A stretch of DNA of 64,000 nucleotides, taken from positions 1 to 64,000 of the forward strand of contig NZ_LRRH01000022.1 of assembly GCF_001646785.1 (NCBI RefSeq), in the 5' to 3' direction. Position numbers and translations under genes: made by a program. The notes below the pieces were generated by a model, which was given only the letters and a program-made list of their open reading frames with translations, searched no databases and was not told where the DNA came from. The first letter of the stretch is position 1. Each line of letters begins with the position of its first letter. Of this stretch, positions 33,201 to 41,303 are shown in pieces. Origin of the DNA: Rhodococcus phenolicus (GTDB lineage: Bacteria; Actinomycetota; Actinomycetes; Mycobacteriales; Mycobacteriaceae).

Positions 33201-33704
33201 TCAACCTCCGGGTCCCGAGGATGCCGCCCGATCGGGCCGCCGGAGCAGCTGCACGACCCGCAGCACGGCCTCCGCAGCCGGCTCGACAGCGGCCGAGACG
33301 GCGGGCGAGAGCCCGATTCCCTCCTCGACGCACTGCGCCTGGCAACCCACCACGACGGTGCGGGGCCGGCTCCCGCCCAATGCCGCAAGGGTGGCGAACA
33401 CCGACGCCGGGTCCATGCCGTGCGCATCCACCCCGGCCGCGGCCGGAGCGGCGTCCTCCACTTCGAAGACCCGCACCGCGCCGGGTTCCCCGGCCTCGGG
33501 TACGGCGTCGACCAGGACCAGGCCGTCCCAGTGATCGAGCAGGTCGTACGCCAGGTGCATCCCGCGAATACCGTAGTCCACCAGTCGAACTCCTTCCGGA
33601 GGCCGGGTTCCGGCGAGGATGCGCACGACCTCGGGGCCGAAACCGTCGTCCCCGAGGAAGATGTTGCCGATACCCGCCACCAGAATCCGCACGCCGCTCC
33701 TCAC
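33201..33704 (-). CDS. Hydrogenase maturation endopeptidase (HyaD/HycI type)
   Basis: The 167-aa protein has RILVAGIGNIFLGDDGFGPEV at its start (GxGN with the Asp/Glu metal ligands), VDYGIRGMHL, LVLVDAVP and GMDPASV with a His just before, matching the [NiFe]-hydrogenase C-terminal processing proteases. It should remove the tail after DPCLPCGVH of the large subunit once nickel is inserted. GTG 33704 overlaps the stop of the small membrane peptide gene (GTGA); an internal GTG at 33692 is less likely. Confidence 0.92.
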   Translation of the reverse strand: MRSGVRILVAGIGNIFLGDDGFGPEVVRILAGTRPPEGVRLVDYGIRGMHLAYDLLDHWDGLVLVDAVPEAGEPGAVRVFEVEDAAPAAAGVDAHGMDPASVFATLAALGGSRPRTVVVGCQAQCVEEGIGLSPAVSAAVEPAAEAVLRVVQLLRRPDRAASSGPGG

Positions 33705-33820
33705 ATGTTCCGTATCCGGAAATAGCGCTTGAGATCCGGCATCGACCTCACTGCCACCAGCACTGCCCCGACCGCGACGGCGACAGCCGCCGCCGTGGTC
33801 AGCATTCCGACGATTCTCAT
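33701..33820 (-). CDS. 39-aa single-helix peptide, DUF6893-like
   Basis: ATG 33820 to TGA 33701 encodes 39 residues: a short N-terminus, a hydrophobic Ala/Val helix (about residues 4-25) and a basic tail with RSMPDLKRYFRIRNM. GAGGAG sits just before the ATG. Both ends overlap neighbouring genes (ATGA and GTGA), which is strong evidence that it is real. I match it to the DUF6893 family of small proteins; the function is unknown. It could anchor or tune the hydrogenase at the membrane; this is inferred. Confidence 0.75.
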   Translation of the reverse strand: MRIVGMLTTAAAVAVAVGAVLVAVRSMPDLKRYFRIRNM

Positions 33821-35220
33821 GGCTCCTCGTTCCTCGACGACTTCACCGGGGCGTCCGGCACCGGCTCGATCTCGTCCGGCGCGAAATACAGATAGCGGCC
33901 GAACCATTCGTGGAGATCGGCCGCGGGGTCGTCGGTGAGAACGACGCCGATGTGCGTCTCGCCGTCCACGTCGCCGTGGACGGTCGCGACGCGCGCGAGC
34001 CGATCGCGGAAGAACAGGTCCTGCGCGTCGGCCCGCCGGGACGGGTGCAACCGGACCAGGCTTCCCCGCGCCACGGGCACCCCCTGCACGAGCACCGTGT
34101 CGGCTTCGGGCCGCACGCTGGTATCCGCCTCCTCGGTCCACCAGTCGACGCCGTCGGGTACCTCCGGTATCGGGCCGGCGGCACGGTCGCCGTCGCGTCG
34201 GACGCCGTGCAGCGCCGAGTGCTGTTCCGGGGTCATCGCCTCGCAACGATCCACGATCTGCGCGGCCCGCGCGTCGGTGGCGCGGGCCTGGGCCTTCTCG
34301 TCGTCGGTCAGGGTCAGCACACGCAGTGTGAGGATCTCGTCGATCTCCGTGGCGTCGAACAGGTCCCCTCCGCTCTGTTCGGCCACGCGCGGGTGGTCGT
34401 AGAGGATGATCGGAGACACCAGCATCGCGGGGGCCTCCCCGGGCGCGGCGGGGTCCGGGTCGCCGGCCAGCACCGGGAAGCAGCGCTCGTGGGTGCAGGT
34501 TCCGGTGAGCGCGGCCGCGTCGGCGGCAGGCTCGAGCAGCGACACGAAACGGGCGTCGCCGGCGGCGAGGATCAGGTGCGCGCCGATCAGCGACCGTCCG
34601 ACGGCGTCGTCCCGGTCGACCGGTGCATCGCCGGTGTTCGCGACGGTCACGGACACGCGGACGAGATCGCCGGCGGCGGCGTCGGCCTCGACGGTGACGG
34701 TCCCGCGCGCGGCGCGGCGGGTGCGCAGCAGGCGTCCGGCCGTCTCGCCGCCGGGTTCGGTGAGCAGTTCGCTGTCCTCACCGGCGGGCGCCACGACGGT
34801 CGCTGCCCCGTGCGTGGTTCCGGTAGCGATGGCCACCGAAACCACGCACGAGTGTTCGACCGCTTCGTCCCACCCGATCCACGAGCGTCCGCCGGCAACG
34901 AGTTCGGAAACGGTCTCGAATCCGTTGCCGGTGCGCCGCTGCACCGTGCGGCGCTGGAGCTGGAGAAATCGCAGGGTGATCTCGACGGCCGGCGCCGGTC
35001 CGAGAGTGCGCACCACGATCTGCGTCCGCAGTGTCGGCGGCTCGCCGAGTCCGGTTTCGGCGCCACCGGGCGGCCCGAGCACCCCGAACTGCCAGCGCGA
35101 GTGATTCTTCCGCGAACTCGCCCGATACGGATACAGGAGGTAGCCCTCGTACAGGATCGCGTCGGCGACCGCACGGACCGGGTCCGCGTCGTCGTGTTGC
35201 TGGTGGCGCGACATCGTCAC
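33817..35220 (-). CDS. Unrecognised 467-aa protein of the hydrogenase cluster
   Basis: I do not recognise this protein by name. It has no signal peptide or membrane helix. Visible features are ILYEGYLLYPYRASSRKN (about 22-39), WQFGVLGPPG, a Cys/His cluster TCTHERC, SPIILYDHPRVAEQSGGDLFDATEIDE and a C-terminal GRYLYFAPDEIEPVPDAP. It overlaps DUF6084 upstream and the 39-aa peptide downstream by four bases each, so it belongs to the core cluster. Start GTG 35220 fits the coupling. Part of its coding sequence (34810-34849) is a copy of a palindromic repeat found elsewhere only between genes. Confidence 0.7.
   Translation of the reverse strand: MTMSRHQQHDDADPVRAVADAILYEGYLLYPYRASSRKNHSRWQFGVLGPPGGAETGLGEPPTLRTQIVVRTLGPAPAVEITLRFLQLQRRTVQRRTGNGFETVSELVAGGRSWIGWDEAVEHSCVVSVAIATGTTHGAATVVAPAGEDSELLTEPGGETAGRLLRTRRAARGTVTVEADAAAGDLVRVSVTVANTGDAPVDRDDAVGRSLIGAHLILAAGDARFVSLLEPAADAAALTGTCTHERCFPVLAGDPDPAAPGEAPAMLVSPIILYDHPRVAEQSGGDLFDATEIDEILTLRVLTLTDDEKAQARATDARAAQIVDRCEAMTPEQHSALHGVRRDGDRAAGPIPEVPDGVDWWTEEADTSVRPEADTVLVQGVPVARGSLVRLHPSRRADAQDLFFRDRLARVATVHGDVDGETHIGVVLTDDPAADLHEWFGRYLYFAPDEIEPVPDAPVKSSRNEEP
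34810..34849. repeat. Palindromic repeat copy B, inside a coding sequence
   Basis: GTGCGTGGTTCCGGTAG (34810-34826), loop CGATGG, then CCACCGAAACCACGCAC (34833-34849). It keeps the 17-6-17 geometry and most bases of copies A and C but has mismatches between the arms, as expected if it is constrained by the overlapping protein. Confidence 0.7.
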
Positions 35221-35870
35221 GATGCTTCCTCTCCCGTCCCGGCACCGGCGGCGGCGAGCAGTGTGGCGATCGCGGCATCGAGGTCGGTGAGTCCCCGCTC
35301 GGCCTTGAACCGGCCCAGCGCCGCCAGCGTTTCGTGGGTGAGCCGCGCATAGCCGGTGTCGGGGAAGTGCGCCCGGATCAGGTCGTGCCATACCCGGACG
35401 GGCAGGTCGTATCGGGCCTCGCGGTCCCACGGCACCTGTTCGACCGCGAATCCTGTGGTGCCACGGGTGAATACCGTTCCGCTGAACAGGGCGAGCAGTG
35501 GAATCGCTCCCTGACCGAGCGCGTTGAGGTACCGCGCCGCCGCCACGTCGAAGTCGTACGTGCAGGGCAACGGGAGCGTCGTCTCGCAGGTACCGACGAA
35601 TCCGGGTATCACCGTCGACGCGTGCAGCCAGGTGAAGGGTGCGAGGGTGGTGCCCCACCTGTCCCGTGTGCCGAACAGGTCGGTCAGTGCGGCCTCCTCG
35701 TCCGGGCCGTAGCTGCGGCGGCGCGGTTCGATCCGGATCTGGCATCGCAGTGCCAGTGCGTGCACCGTCGCGCCCGTGCCCTCCCGGATCCCCAGCTCGG
35801 CCAGTAGGGTCGGCGCTGCCGCGTACGGTTCCGGCACGATGTCGACGACGGTGAACTCGAGCGCGGTCAC
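35217..35870 (-). CDS. DUF6084 family protein of the hydrogenase cluster
   Basis: The 217-aa protein begins TALEFTVVDIVPEPYAAAPTL and has ALRCQIRIEPRRRSYGPDEE, WLHASTVIPGF and CTYDFDVAAARYLNAL, a pattern I recall as DUF6084, a family found beside actinobacterial hydrogenase genes. The predicted fold is mostly beta; the function is unknown. GTG 35870 overlaps the DUF5947 stop and its own stop overlaps the 467-aa gene, both by four bases. Confidence 0.72.
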   Translation of the reverse strand: MTALEFTVVDIVPEPYAAAPTLLAELGIREGTGATVHALALRCQIRIEPRRRSYGPDEEAALTDLFGTRDRWGTTLAPFTWLHASTVIPGFVGTCETTLPLPCTYDFDVAAARYLNALGQGAIPLLALFSGTVFTRGTTGFAVEQVPWDREARYDLPVRVWHDLIRAHFPDTGYARLTHETLAALGRFKAERGLTDLDAAIATLLAAAGAGTGEEAS

Positions 35871-36502
35871 GGCGACGTTCCCGCCTCGACCGGACGGCTC
35901 CGCCGGGCGAGTGTGCCGAAGAATCCGTCGAGTTCGGCGCGGGCGTCGTGTCCGCCGTCGAAACCGCGCCATACCCGCCGCAGCCTGCCCACCAGCTCGT
36001 AGCATGCGTCGATCGGCACGAGGTGGCAGCTGGGGGCACCGCGGTCCGGTATCCGCACGAGCAGCGCCTCCACGTCGGGTATCGGTCTCGTCAGCCCGGG
36101 GTTGTCCGCGAGCACGGTGTCCCACGTGCCCAGTGGCAGCTCCGATTCCGCAGCTCCGGCCGGGCCCGGATAGAACGCGACGGTGCGGTCGAGCGTCGAG
36201 TTGTGGAAGAAGAAGGCCAGCCCCACCGGAATTTCCAGCTCCTCCCAGCGGCCCGGCGCGAGTGTGAAGGCGGGGAACGTCAGGTACCGGTCGGGGACGG
36301 CGCGGAATCGCAGGGCCGCGTCCTGATCGGTGAACAGCAGGTAGCAGGGCCGGCACACGCACATCAGGTGCCGGGAATCGAGGTCGACGACGTGCCGATG
36401 CGTATCGTCGATCTCGATCGCGCACATCTGGCACCGCTCGGCGGGCGCGGGACCCGGTGGCGCCGCGGCGATGCGCCCGAGAACCTCGGGGACGGTGGCC
36501 AT
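35867..36502 (-). CDS. DUF5947 family protein with zinc-ribbon-like cysteines
   Basis: The 211-aa protein has CQMC (Cys24, Cys27) and CVCRPC (Cys48, Cys50, Cys53), a probable metal site, followed by RYLTFPAFTLAPGRWEEL and FFHNSTLDR. It resembles DUF5947, another family found with actinobacterial hydrogenases. Either ATG 36502 or the adjacent GTG 36505 can start it; the GTG would overlap the NifU-like stop as GTGA. The function is unknown; a metal- or cluster-handling partner for the NifU-like protein is a reasonable guess. Confidence 0.72.
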   Translation of the reverse strand: MATVPEVLGRIAAAPPGPAPAERCQMCAIEIDDTHRHVVDLDSRHLMCVCRPCYLLFTDQDAALRFRAVPDRYLTFPAFTLAPGRWEELEIPVGLAFFFHNSTLDRTVAFYPGPAGAAESELPLGTWDTVLADNPGLTRPIPDVEALLVRIPDRGAPSCHLVPIDACYELVGRLRRVWRGFDGGHDARAELDGFFGTLARRSRPVEAGTSP

Positions 36503-37476
36503 CACGTCACCCCCCTGGGGCGAGCGGAGCGACGGGCGTTGTCGGTTCGGCGAGCGGAGCGACGGGGGTTGTCGGCTCGGCGAGCGGAGCGACGGGGGTT
36601 GTCGACTCGGCGAGCGACGGGTACGGCGAGGGACAGTTTTCCGTCCCGGACGAGTACCGGCAGCGGATCGAGGTGTTCGGTTGCATCCTCGTCCAGCCGG
36701 GCGCCGGCGGCACGAACGTCGAAGTGCGCCCTGCACGTGGGACAGCGCAGCACCGCTGCACCGGTGTCACCTCCCGCTCGCCGGTGGAGCACCGCACCGG
36801 CGAAGGATCCCCCGCACGCGGGACAGTGGTCGTGGTAGGCGAGGTAGCGGTCTTCGAGACGGCACGCCAGCACCTGCACCCCGCCGATCGCGAACCCGCC
36901 GATCTCCCGGTCTCCGAGGAGCTCGAATTCCGGCACGGCACACCATTTTCCACCTTCATCGGGGTGGACGCGCGCGAACAGGGTCTCGGGCCGGATGAGA
37001 CCGTGATCGTCCGGTCCCGTCTCCACGTCGAGTTCGGTGATCTCCGGTGCCGCCGCCCGTACCGCGTCGCGCACGGCCAGTTCGAGCGTGACCGCCGACG
37101 ACGGGCATCCCCGGCAGTTGCCGAGCAACCGCAGGCGCACCACCGTTCCGTCCACGGCAAGCAGGTCGACGTCGCCGCCGTGGGATCCGAGGTACGGGCG
37201 CACCGAGTCGAGTGCGGCGCGGACGCGGGTGCTCGCGTCGTGCGGGTGCAGCCCGTGGACGAGCAGCAGGCTCGCCACGAGTTCGTCACCCGCGACCGCG
37301 TCGGCCGCCCCCGGAAACGCGGCGATCGTGTCGAGGATGCGGGACAGGCCCGCCCCGTACAGGTCCAGCACCTCGCGCAGGGCGTCCTCCGCGCGGTCCC
37401 GGGCTGCCGGCCCGGTTACGGAGCAGGCATCGAGCAGCGCCTCGATACGGTCACCGGATTCCCGCCACCGTTCCAT
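36502..37476 (-). CDS. NifU-domain protein with a Rieske-like Cys domain
   Basis: The 324-aa protein has a NifU C-terminal domain (about 85-150) with LLGNCRGCPSSAVTLE, whose CxxC binds a transient Fe-S cluster. A second domain (about 170-270) reads CPACGGSF...LRCPTCRAHFDVR, like a Rieske fold with both CxH pairs replaced by CxxC. It could bind Fe or Zn. The protein may deliver Fe-S clusters to the hydrogenase small subunit; this is inferred from position, three bases after the large-subunit gene. The C-terminus is an Arg-rich tail built from 30-base repeats. Confidence 0.8.
   Translation of the reverse strand: MERWRESGDRIEALLDACSVTGPAARDRAEDALREVLDLYGAGLSRILDTIAAFPGAADAVAGDELVASLLLVHGLHPHDASTRVRAALDSVRPYLGSHGGDVDLLAVDGTVVRLRLLGNCRGCPSSAVTLELAVRDAVRAAAPEITELDVETGPDDHGLIRPETLFARVHPDEGGKWCAVPEFELLGDREIGGFAIGGVQVLACRLEDRYLAYHDHCPACGGSFAGAVLHRRAGGDTGAAVLRCPTCRAHFDVRAAGARLDEDATEHLDPLPVLVRDGKLSLAVPVARRVDNPRRSARRADNPRRSARRTDNARRSARPRGVT
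36521..36610. repeat. 30-base tandem repeat (3 copies) in the 3' end of the NifU-like gene
   Basis: Three 30-base units starting at 36521, 36551 and 36581, each beginning CGAGCGGAGCGACGGG, differ at one to three positions; a partial fourth follows. Each unit adds ten codons, encoding NPRRSARRxD-type repeats. Confidence 0.9.
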
Positions 37477-37479
37477 CCG

Positions 37480-39261
37480 TCACTCCCCGGTGGCCGACTG
37501 TGTCGGTGAATGCACCTTTTCGAGGGTCTTCCCGTCGCCCAGATACATGTGCACACCGCACGGCAGGCAGGGATCGAAACTGCGCACGGTGCGCATGATG
37601 TCGATGCCCTTGAAGTGTTCGCGGTCGTTCTCCTCGAAGATGGGCTGGTCCTGCACCGCGTCCTCGTAGGGTCCTGGCGTCCCGTAGCTGTCGCGGGGGC
37701 TGGCGTTCCACGGCGTCGGCGGATACGGGTGGTAGTTGGCGATCTTGCCGTCCCGGATCACCAGGTGATGCGAGAGCACCCCGCGTACCGCCTCGGTGAA
37801 TCCACAGCCGATGCTCTCGTCCGGCACCTCGAACGTCTCCCAGGTCTGGGTCCGGCCTGCGCGGATCTCCACGAGCGCCTTCTCGGCGAAGTGCAGTGCG
37901 CACGCTGCGGCATACGCCTGGAAGTAGGTGCGGGCACGGTTGCGTTCGAGCGTGTTGCTGCCGTGTTCCGGAATCTTCCATTCGAGCGTCACCGGGGGTT
38001 TCAACGCGGTCTTGGGGAGGTTGATCTTCACGCTCGATCCGGTCGATTCGACGTAGCCGATGTCGACGAGCCCGGCCAGCGCGGTCGACCACAGCCGTGC
38101 CAGCGGTCCTCCGCCCGTGTCCAGGGCGAGGTGGTCGGTGCCGTCGAACCATCGCGGCGACATCACCCAGCTGTATTTGTCCTCGAGGTCGCGTTTCTGC
38201 GGGCGCGGGTTGGTGTGCTGGTTCCACGGGTGCCGACGGTCGACGGGATTGCCGAGCGGATCGGTCCGCACGAACGTCTCCTGATCGGTCCAGTCCTCGT
38301 AGTAGGACGAGCCGAGGAGGATCCGCAGGCCCAGATTGATGTCGACGAGGGAGGTGGTCACCAGGGTGCCGTCGACGACGACACCCGGTGTCACGAACAT
38401 CTTCCGGCCCCAGTCCTCCATGTCGCGGTACGAGAAGTTGCAGACCTCGGGGTCCTGGAACGCGCCCCAGCAACCCAGGGTCCGACGCAGGCCCACCTTC
38501 TCGTAACCCGGCAGGACCTCGTAGAAGAAGTCGAACAGGTCGTCGTGCATCGGAACGACCTTCTTCATGAACTCGACGTACCGCATGAGCCGGCTCAGGT
38601 AGTCGGTCATCAACTGCACCGTGGCCACCGTTCCCACACCGCCGGGGTACAGCGTCGAGGGATGGACGTGGCGACCCTCCATGAGGCAGAACATTTCTCG
38701 TGTCGATCGGCTGACGTGCAGCGCCTCCCGGTAGAACTCCCCGCTGAACGGGTTCAGGGACCGCATGATGTCCGCGATCGTGCGGTAGCCGTGCTGGTCC
38801 TCGTGCGGTGCGCGGGTGTTCTCGGCCCGCGCCAGTACGGCCGGGTTCGTCTCGGAGACCATCTTCTCGCAGTAGTCGACCCCGACGAGGTTCTCCTGGA
38901 AGATGTTGTGGTCGAACATGTATTCGGCCGCTTCACCGAGGTTGACGATCCACTCGCCGAGGTGCGGTGGCTGCACGCCGTAGGCCATGTTCTGCGCATA
39001 GCACGAGCAGGTGGCGTGGTTGTCGCCGCAGATGCCGCAGATGCGGCTCGTGATGAAGTGCGCGTCGCGTGGGTCCTTGCCCTTCATGAACAGCGAGTAC
39101 CCCCGGAAGATCGACGAGGTGCTGTGGCATTCGGCGACGGTGTTGTTCGCGAAGTCGATCTTGGTGTAGATGCCGAGACTGCCGACGATTCGGGTGATGG
39201 GATCCCATGCCATCTCGACGAGCGAGTCGGTGGATCTGGAATCGGGAGCGGTGGCTGTCAT
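37480..39261 (-). CDS. hhyL: [NiFe] hydrogenase large subunit, group 1h (formerly group 5)
   Basis: The 593-aa subunit has both nickel-binding ends: RICGICGDNH (Cys75, Cys78) and DPCLPCGVH (Cys565, Cys568, His571), with a 22-residue tail that the cluster's protease should remove. Flanking sequence such as DPITRIVGSLGIYTKIDF and RAPHEDQHGYRTIADIMRS matches the actinobacterial high-affinity, oxygen-tolerant group. It splits H2, probably at trace atmospheric levels, in the cytosol or at the inner face of the membrane. It is followed by the NifU-like gene and preceded by the small subunit. Confidence 0.95.
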   Translation of the reverse strand: MTATAPDSRSTDSLVEMAWDPITRIVGSLGIYTKIDFANNTVAECHSTSSIFRGYSLFMKGKDPRDAHFITSRICGICGDNHATCSCYAQNMAYGVQPPHLGEWIVNLGEAAEYMFDHNIFQENLVGVDYCEKMVSETNPAVLARAENTRAPHEDQHGYRTIADIMRSLNPFSGEFYREALHVSRSTREMFCLMEGRHVHPSTLYPGGVGTVATVQLMTDYLSRLMRYVEFMKKVVPMHDDLFDFFYEVLPGYEKVGLRRTLGCWGAFQDPEVCNFSYRDMEDWGRKMFVTPGVVVDGTLVTTSLVDINLGLRILLGSSYYEDWTDQETFVRTDPLGNPVDRRHPWNQHTNPRPQKRDLEDKYSWVMSPRWFDGTDHLALDTGGGPLARLWSTALAGLVDIGYVESTGSSVKINLPKTALKPPVTLEWKIPEHGSNTLERNRARTYFQAYAAACALHFAEKALVEIRAGRTQTWETFEVPDESIGCGFTEAVRGVLSHHLVIRDGKIANYHPYPPTPWNASPRDSYGTPGPYEDAVQDQPIFEENDREHFKGIDIMRTVRSFDPCLPCGVHMYLGDGKTLEKVHSPTQSATGE

Positions 39262-39295
39262 CGCGCTGCCTTCTCTCGGAACATCGGCTGCGGGT

Positions 39296-40351
39296 CTACC
39301 AGGTGCGGGTGGCTCCGGTCGTCAGTTTGGTGCCCGGTGCGCGCCACGACGGTTCGTGGTCGAGGGTCCGCCTCGTGATCTTGCGAAGGTTCCGGATGAC
39401 GGTGCCGTACACACCGACGGCGGTGCTCGACACCAGTCCACCCGGGGGTTCGTCCATGAAGGGCATGAACTTGTCGGGGAACCCCGGCATCGTGCATCCG
39501 ATGCAGATTCCGCCGACGTTGGGGCACCCACCGATGCCGTTCATCCAACCACGTTTGGGCACATTGCATCTGACGACCGGCCCCCAGCAGCCCAGCTTGA
39601 CGATGCACTTCGGGGAACCGTATTCGGTCGCGAAATCACCCTGCTCGTAGTAGCCGCCGCGGTCGCAACCCTCGTGGACCGTCAGACCGAACAGCCACTG
39701 CGGACGGAGCGCCTCGTCCAGCGGGATCATCGGCGCCTGGTCGGTGGCCATGTAGAGCAGGTAGGTGATCGTCTCGGAGAGGTTGTCCGGCTGGATCGGG
39801 CACCCGGGCACACGCACGATGGGGATGCCGGCCTTCGATTTCCAATCCCAGCCCAGATAGTCCGGGACGCCCATCGCGCCGGTGGGATTCCCCGCCATCG
39901 CGTGGATGCCACCGTAGGTGGCGCAGGTGCCGGCGGCCACGATCGCAGTGGCCTTCGGCGCCAGCCGGTCCAGCCATTCACTGGTCGTGATCGGTTGTCC
40001 GGTCTCCTCGTTGTTGCCGAAACCGCACCAATAGCCTTCGTCGTGGAGCTTCTCGTTGGGAATGGATCCTTCGACGACCAGCACGAACGGTTCGAGTTCT
40101 CCCCGGTCGGCCTTGCGGAACCACTCGAGGAAGTCGTCGGCACCGCCTTCGGGTCCGCATTCGAAGTCGATCAGCGGCCAGTGCACCGCGACCTTCGGCA
40201 GACCCGGCAGTGCTCCGAGTGCGATCTCCTCGATGGTGGGCTGTGTCGCGGCGGTGAGCGCGACGGAGTCGCCGTCACAACTGAGCCCGGCGTTGATCCA
40301 CAGGACGTGGATCAACGTGTCCTCGGCCGCCTGCGCTTGTGGTGTAGGCAT
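39296..40351 (-). CDS. hhyS: [NiFe] hydrogenase small subunit, group 1h
   Basis: The 351-aa subunit starts directly with LIHVLWINAGLSCDGD and lacks a twin-arginine signal, unlike most uptake hydrogenases, so the enzyme should stay on the cytoplasmic side. Cys25-x2-Asp28 fits the three-Cys-one-Asp ligation of the proximal [4Fe-4S] cluster reported for this group. Further cluster Cys lie in GTCATYGG, VPGCPIQP, LGCWGP and the C-terminal CPNVGGICIGC. ATG 40351 has GGAAGG 9 bases upstream. It hands electrons from the large subunit to an unknown acceptor. Confidence 0.94.
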   Translation of the reverse strand: MPTPQAQAAEDTLIHVLWINAGLSCDGDSVALTAATQPTIEEIALGALPGLPKVAVHWPLIDFECGPEGGADDFLEWFRKADRGELEPFVLVVEGSIPNEKLHDEGYWCGFGNNEETGQPITTSEWLDRLAPKATAIVAAGTCATYGGIHAMAGNPTGAMGVPDYLGWDWKSKAGIPIVRVPGCPIQPDNLSETITYLLYMATDQAPMIPLDEALRPQWLFGLTVHEGCDRGGYYEQGDFATEYGSPKCIVKLGCWGPVVRCNVPKRGWMNGIGGCPNVGGICIGCTMPGFPDKFMPFMDEPPGGLVSSTAVGVYGTVIRNLRKITRRTLDHEPSWRAPGTKLTTGATRTW

Positions 40352-40431
40352 GCGGAGCCACCTTCCGGAGTGCCGGTTCACTCCTGCACTGCCGGAGTCG
40401 ACCATCGGCCCACTTGCACAGCGCTTCTCCT

Positions 40432-40461
40432 ATTAGGGACCCGATCGGAGCGGATTGTCAA
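40432..40461 (-). promoter_or_regulatory. Candidate promoter of the hydrogenase structural genes
   Basis: On the minus strand TTGACA (40461-40456) is followed after 18 bases by CCTAAT (40437-40432). A start near 40425 would give a leader of about 75 bases to the small-subunit ATG. It would allow the structural and later genes to be transcribed apart from hypAB. The 147-base gap shows no other clear signal. Confidence 0.45.
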
Positions 40462-40498
40462 CGAAGGACGGACTTACGCCCGCGAATCATGTTCGGGC

Positions 40499-41299
40499 CT
40501 AACGCCGATCGGCGATCCAAGCGTACCAAGCGTCCAGGTTCTCCCCTGTCGTCGCGGAAACGGCAATGGCCTCGATGCCCGGATTGATCGACTTCGCGTG
40601 GCCCACACACGTTTCGAGGTCGAAGTCGACGTACGGCAGCAGGTCGGTCTTGTTGACCAGCACCAGGTCCGCCACGGCGAAGATGTGCGGATATTTCAGC
40701 GGTTTGTCCGTTCCTTCCGGGGTGGAGATGAGAACGACCCGTCCCCGCTCGCCGAGGTCGAACAGGGCCGGGCACACCAGGTTCCCGACATTCTCGACGA
40801 ACAGCAGGGTGCCGGCGTCCGGATCGAGCACCGTCAGCGCGTCGCGCATCATCTGCGCGTCCAGGTGACATCCCGCCCCGGTATTGATCTGCACGACAGA
40901 ACAACCCGTCGCGCGGATCCGGTCCGCGTCGAGCAGCGTTTCCTGATCCCCTTCGATCACCGCAATCGGACCGGATCCGGAAAGTTCCCGGATCGTGCGT
41001 TCGAGCAACGTGGTCTTTCCGGCGCCCGGCGAACTCATCACGTTGAACGCCGCGACGCCGCGACCGGCCAGCCATCCCCGATTACCCTCCGCCAGAACAT
41101 CGTTCTTGGCCAGCACCCGCTGCTCGAGCGTGACGGTCTCGGTATGTTCGTGCCCTGCCGTGTCCCCACCGTGTCCGTGTCCGTGTCCGTGTCCGTGTCC
41201 GTGCTCATGCTCATGCTCATGCTCATGCTCATGCTCATGCTCATGAGGCACCGTGATGCGCGGGCCGGCGTCGTCACCGCATCCACACGTGGCGCACAT
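40499..41299 (-). CDS. hypB: Nickel-insertion GTPase HypB with His-rich N-terminus
   Basis: The 266-aa protein starts MCATCGCGDD (the CxxCGC nickel site, Cys2, Cys5, Cys7), then a run of seven His-Glu and six His-Gly pairs (about 19-44), then the GTPase domain with P-loop SSPGAGKTT (89-97), IEGDQET, ENVGNLVCP and NKTDLL. It stores nickel and delivers it with HypA in a GTP-dependent step. The His tract is encoded by perfect hexamer repeats (41171-41248). It lies four bases after hypA. Confidence 0.96.
   Translation of the reverse strand: MCATCGCGDDAGPRITVPHEHEHEHEHEHEHEHGHGHGHGHGHGGDTAGHEHTETVTLEQRVLAKNDVLAEGNRGWLAGRGVAAFNVMSSPGAGKTTLLERTIRELSGSGPIAVIEGDQETLLDADRIRATGCSVVQINTGAGCHLDAQMMRDALTVLDPDAGTLLFVENVGNLVCPALFDLGERGRVVLISTPEGTDKPLKYPHIFAVADLVLVNKTDLLPYVDFDLETCVGHAKSINPGIEAIAVSATTGENLDAWYAWIADRR
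41171..41248. repeat. Hexanucleotide repeats encoding the His-rich tract of HypB
   Basis: Five tandem GTGTCC units (41171-41200), a GTGCTC joint, then six ATGCTC units (41207-41242). Read on the minus strand they encode His-Gly and His-Glu dipeptides. Slippage would change the His tract in steps of two residues without frameshift. Confidence 0.9.
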
Positions 41300-41303
41300 G
41301 CGA

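Noticed and set aside
41171-41248. Possible CRISPR or satellite array.
   Set aside because: The hexamers have no spacers and encode the expected His-rich tract of HypB.
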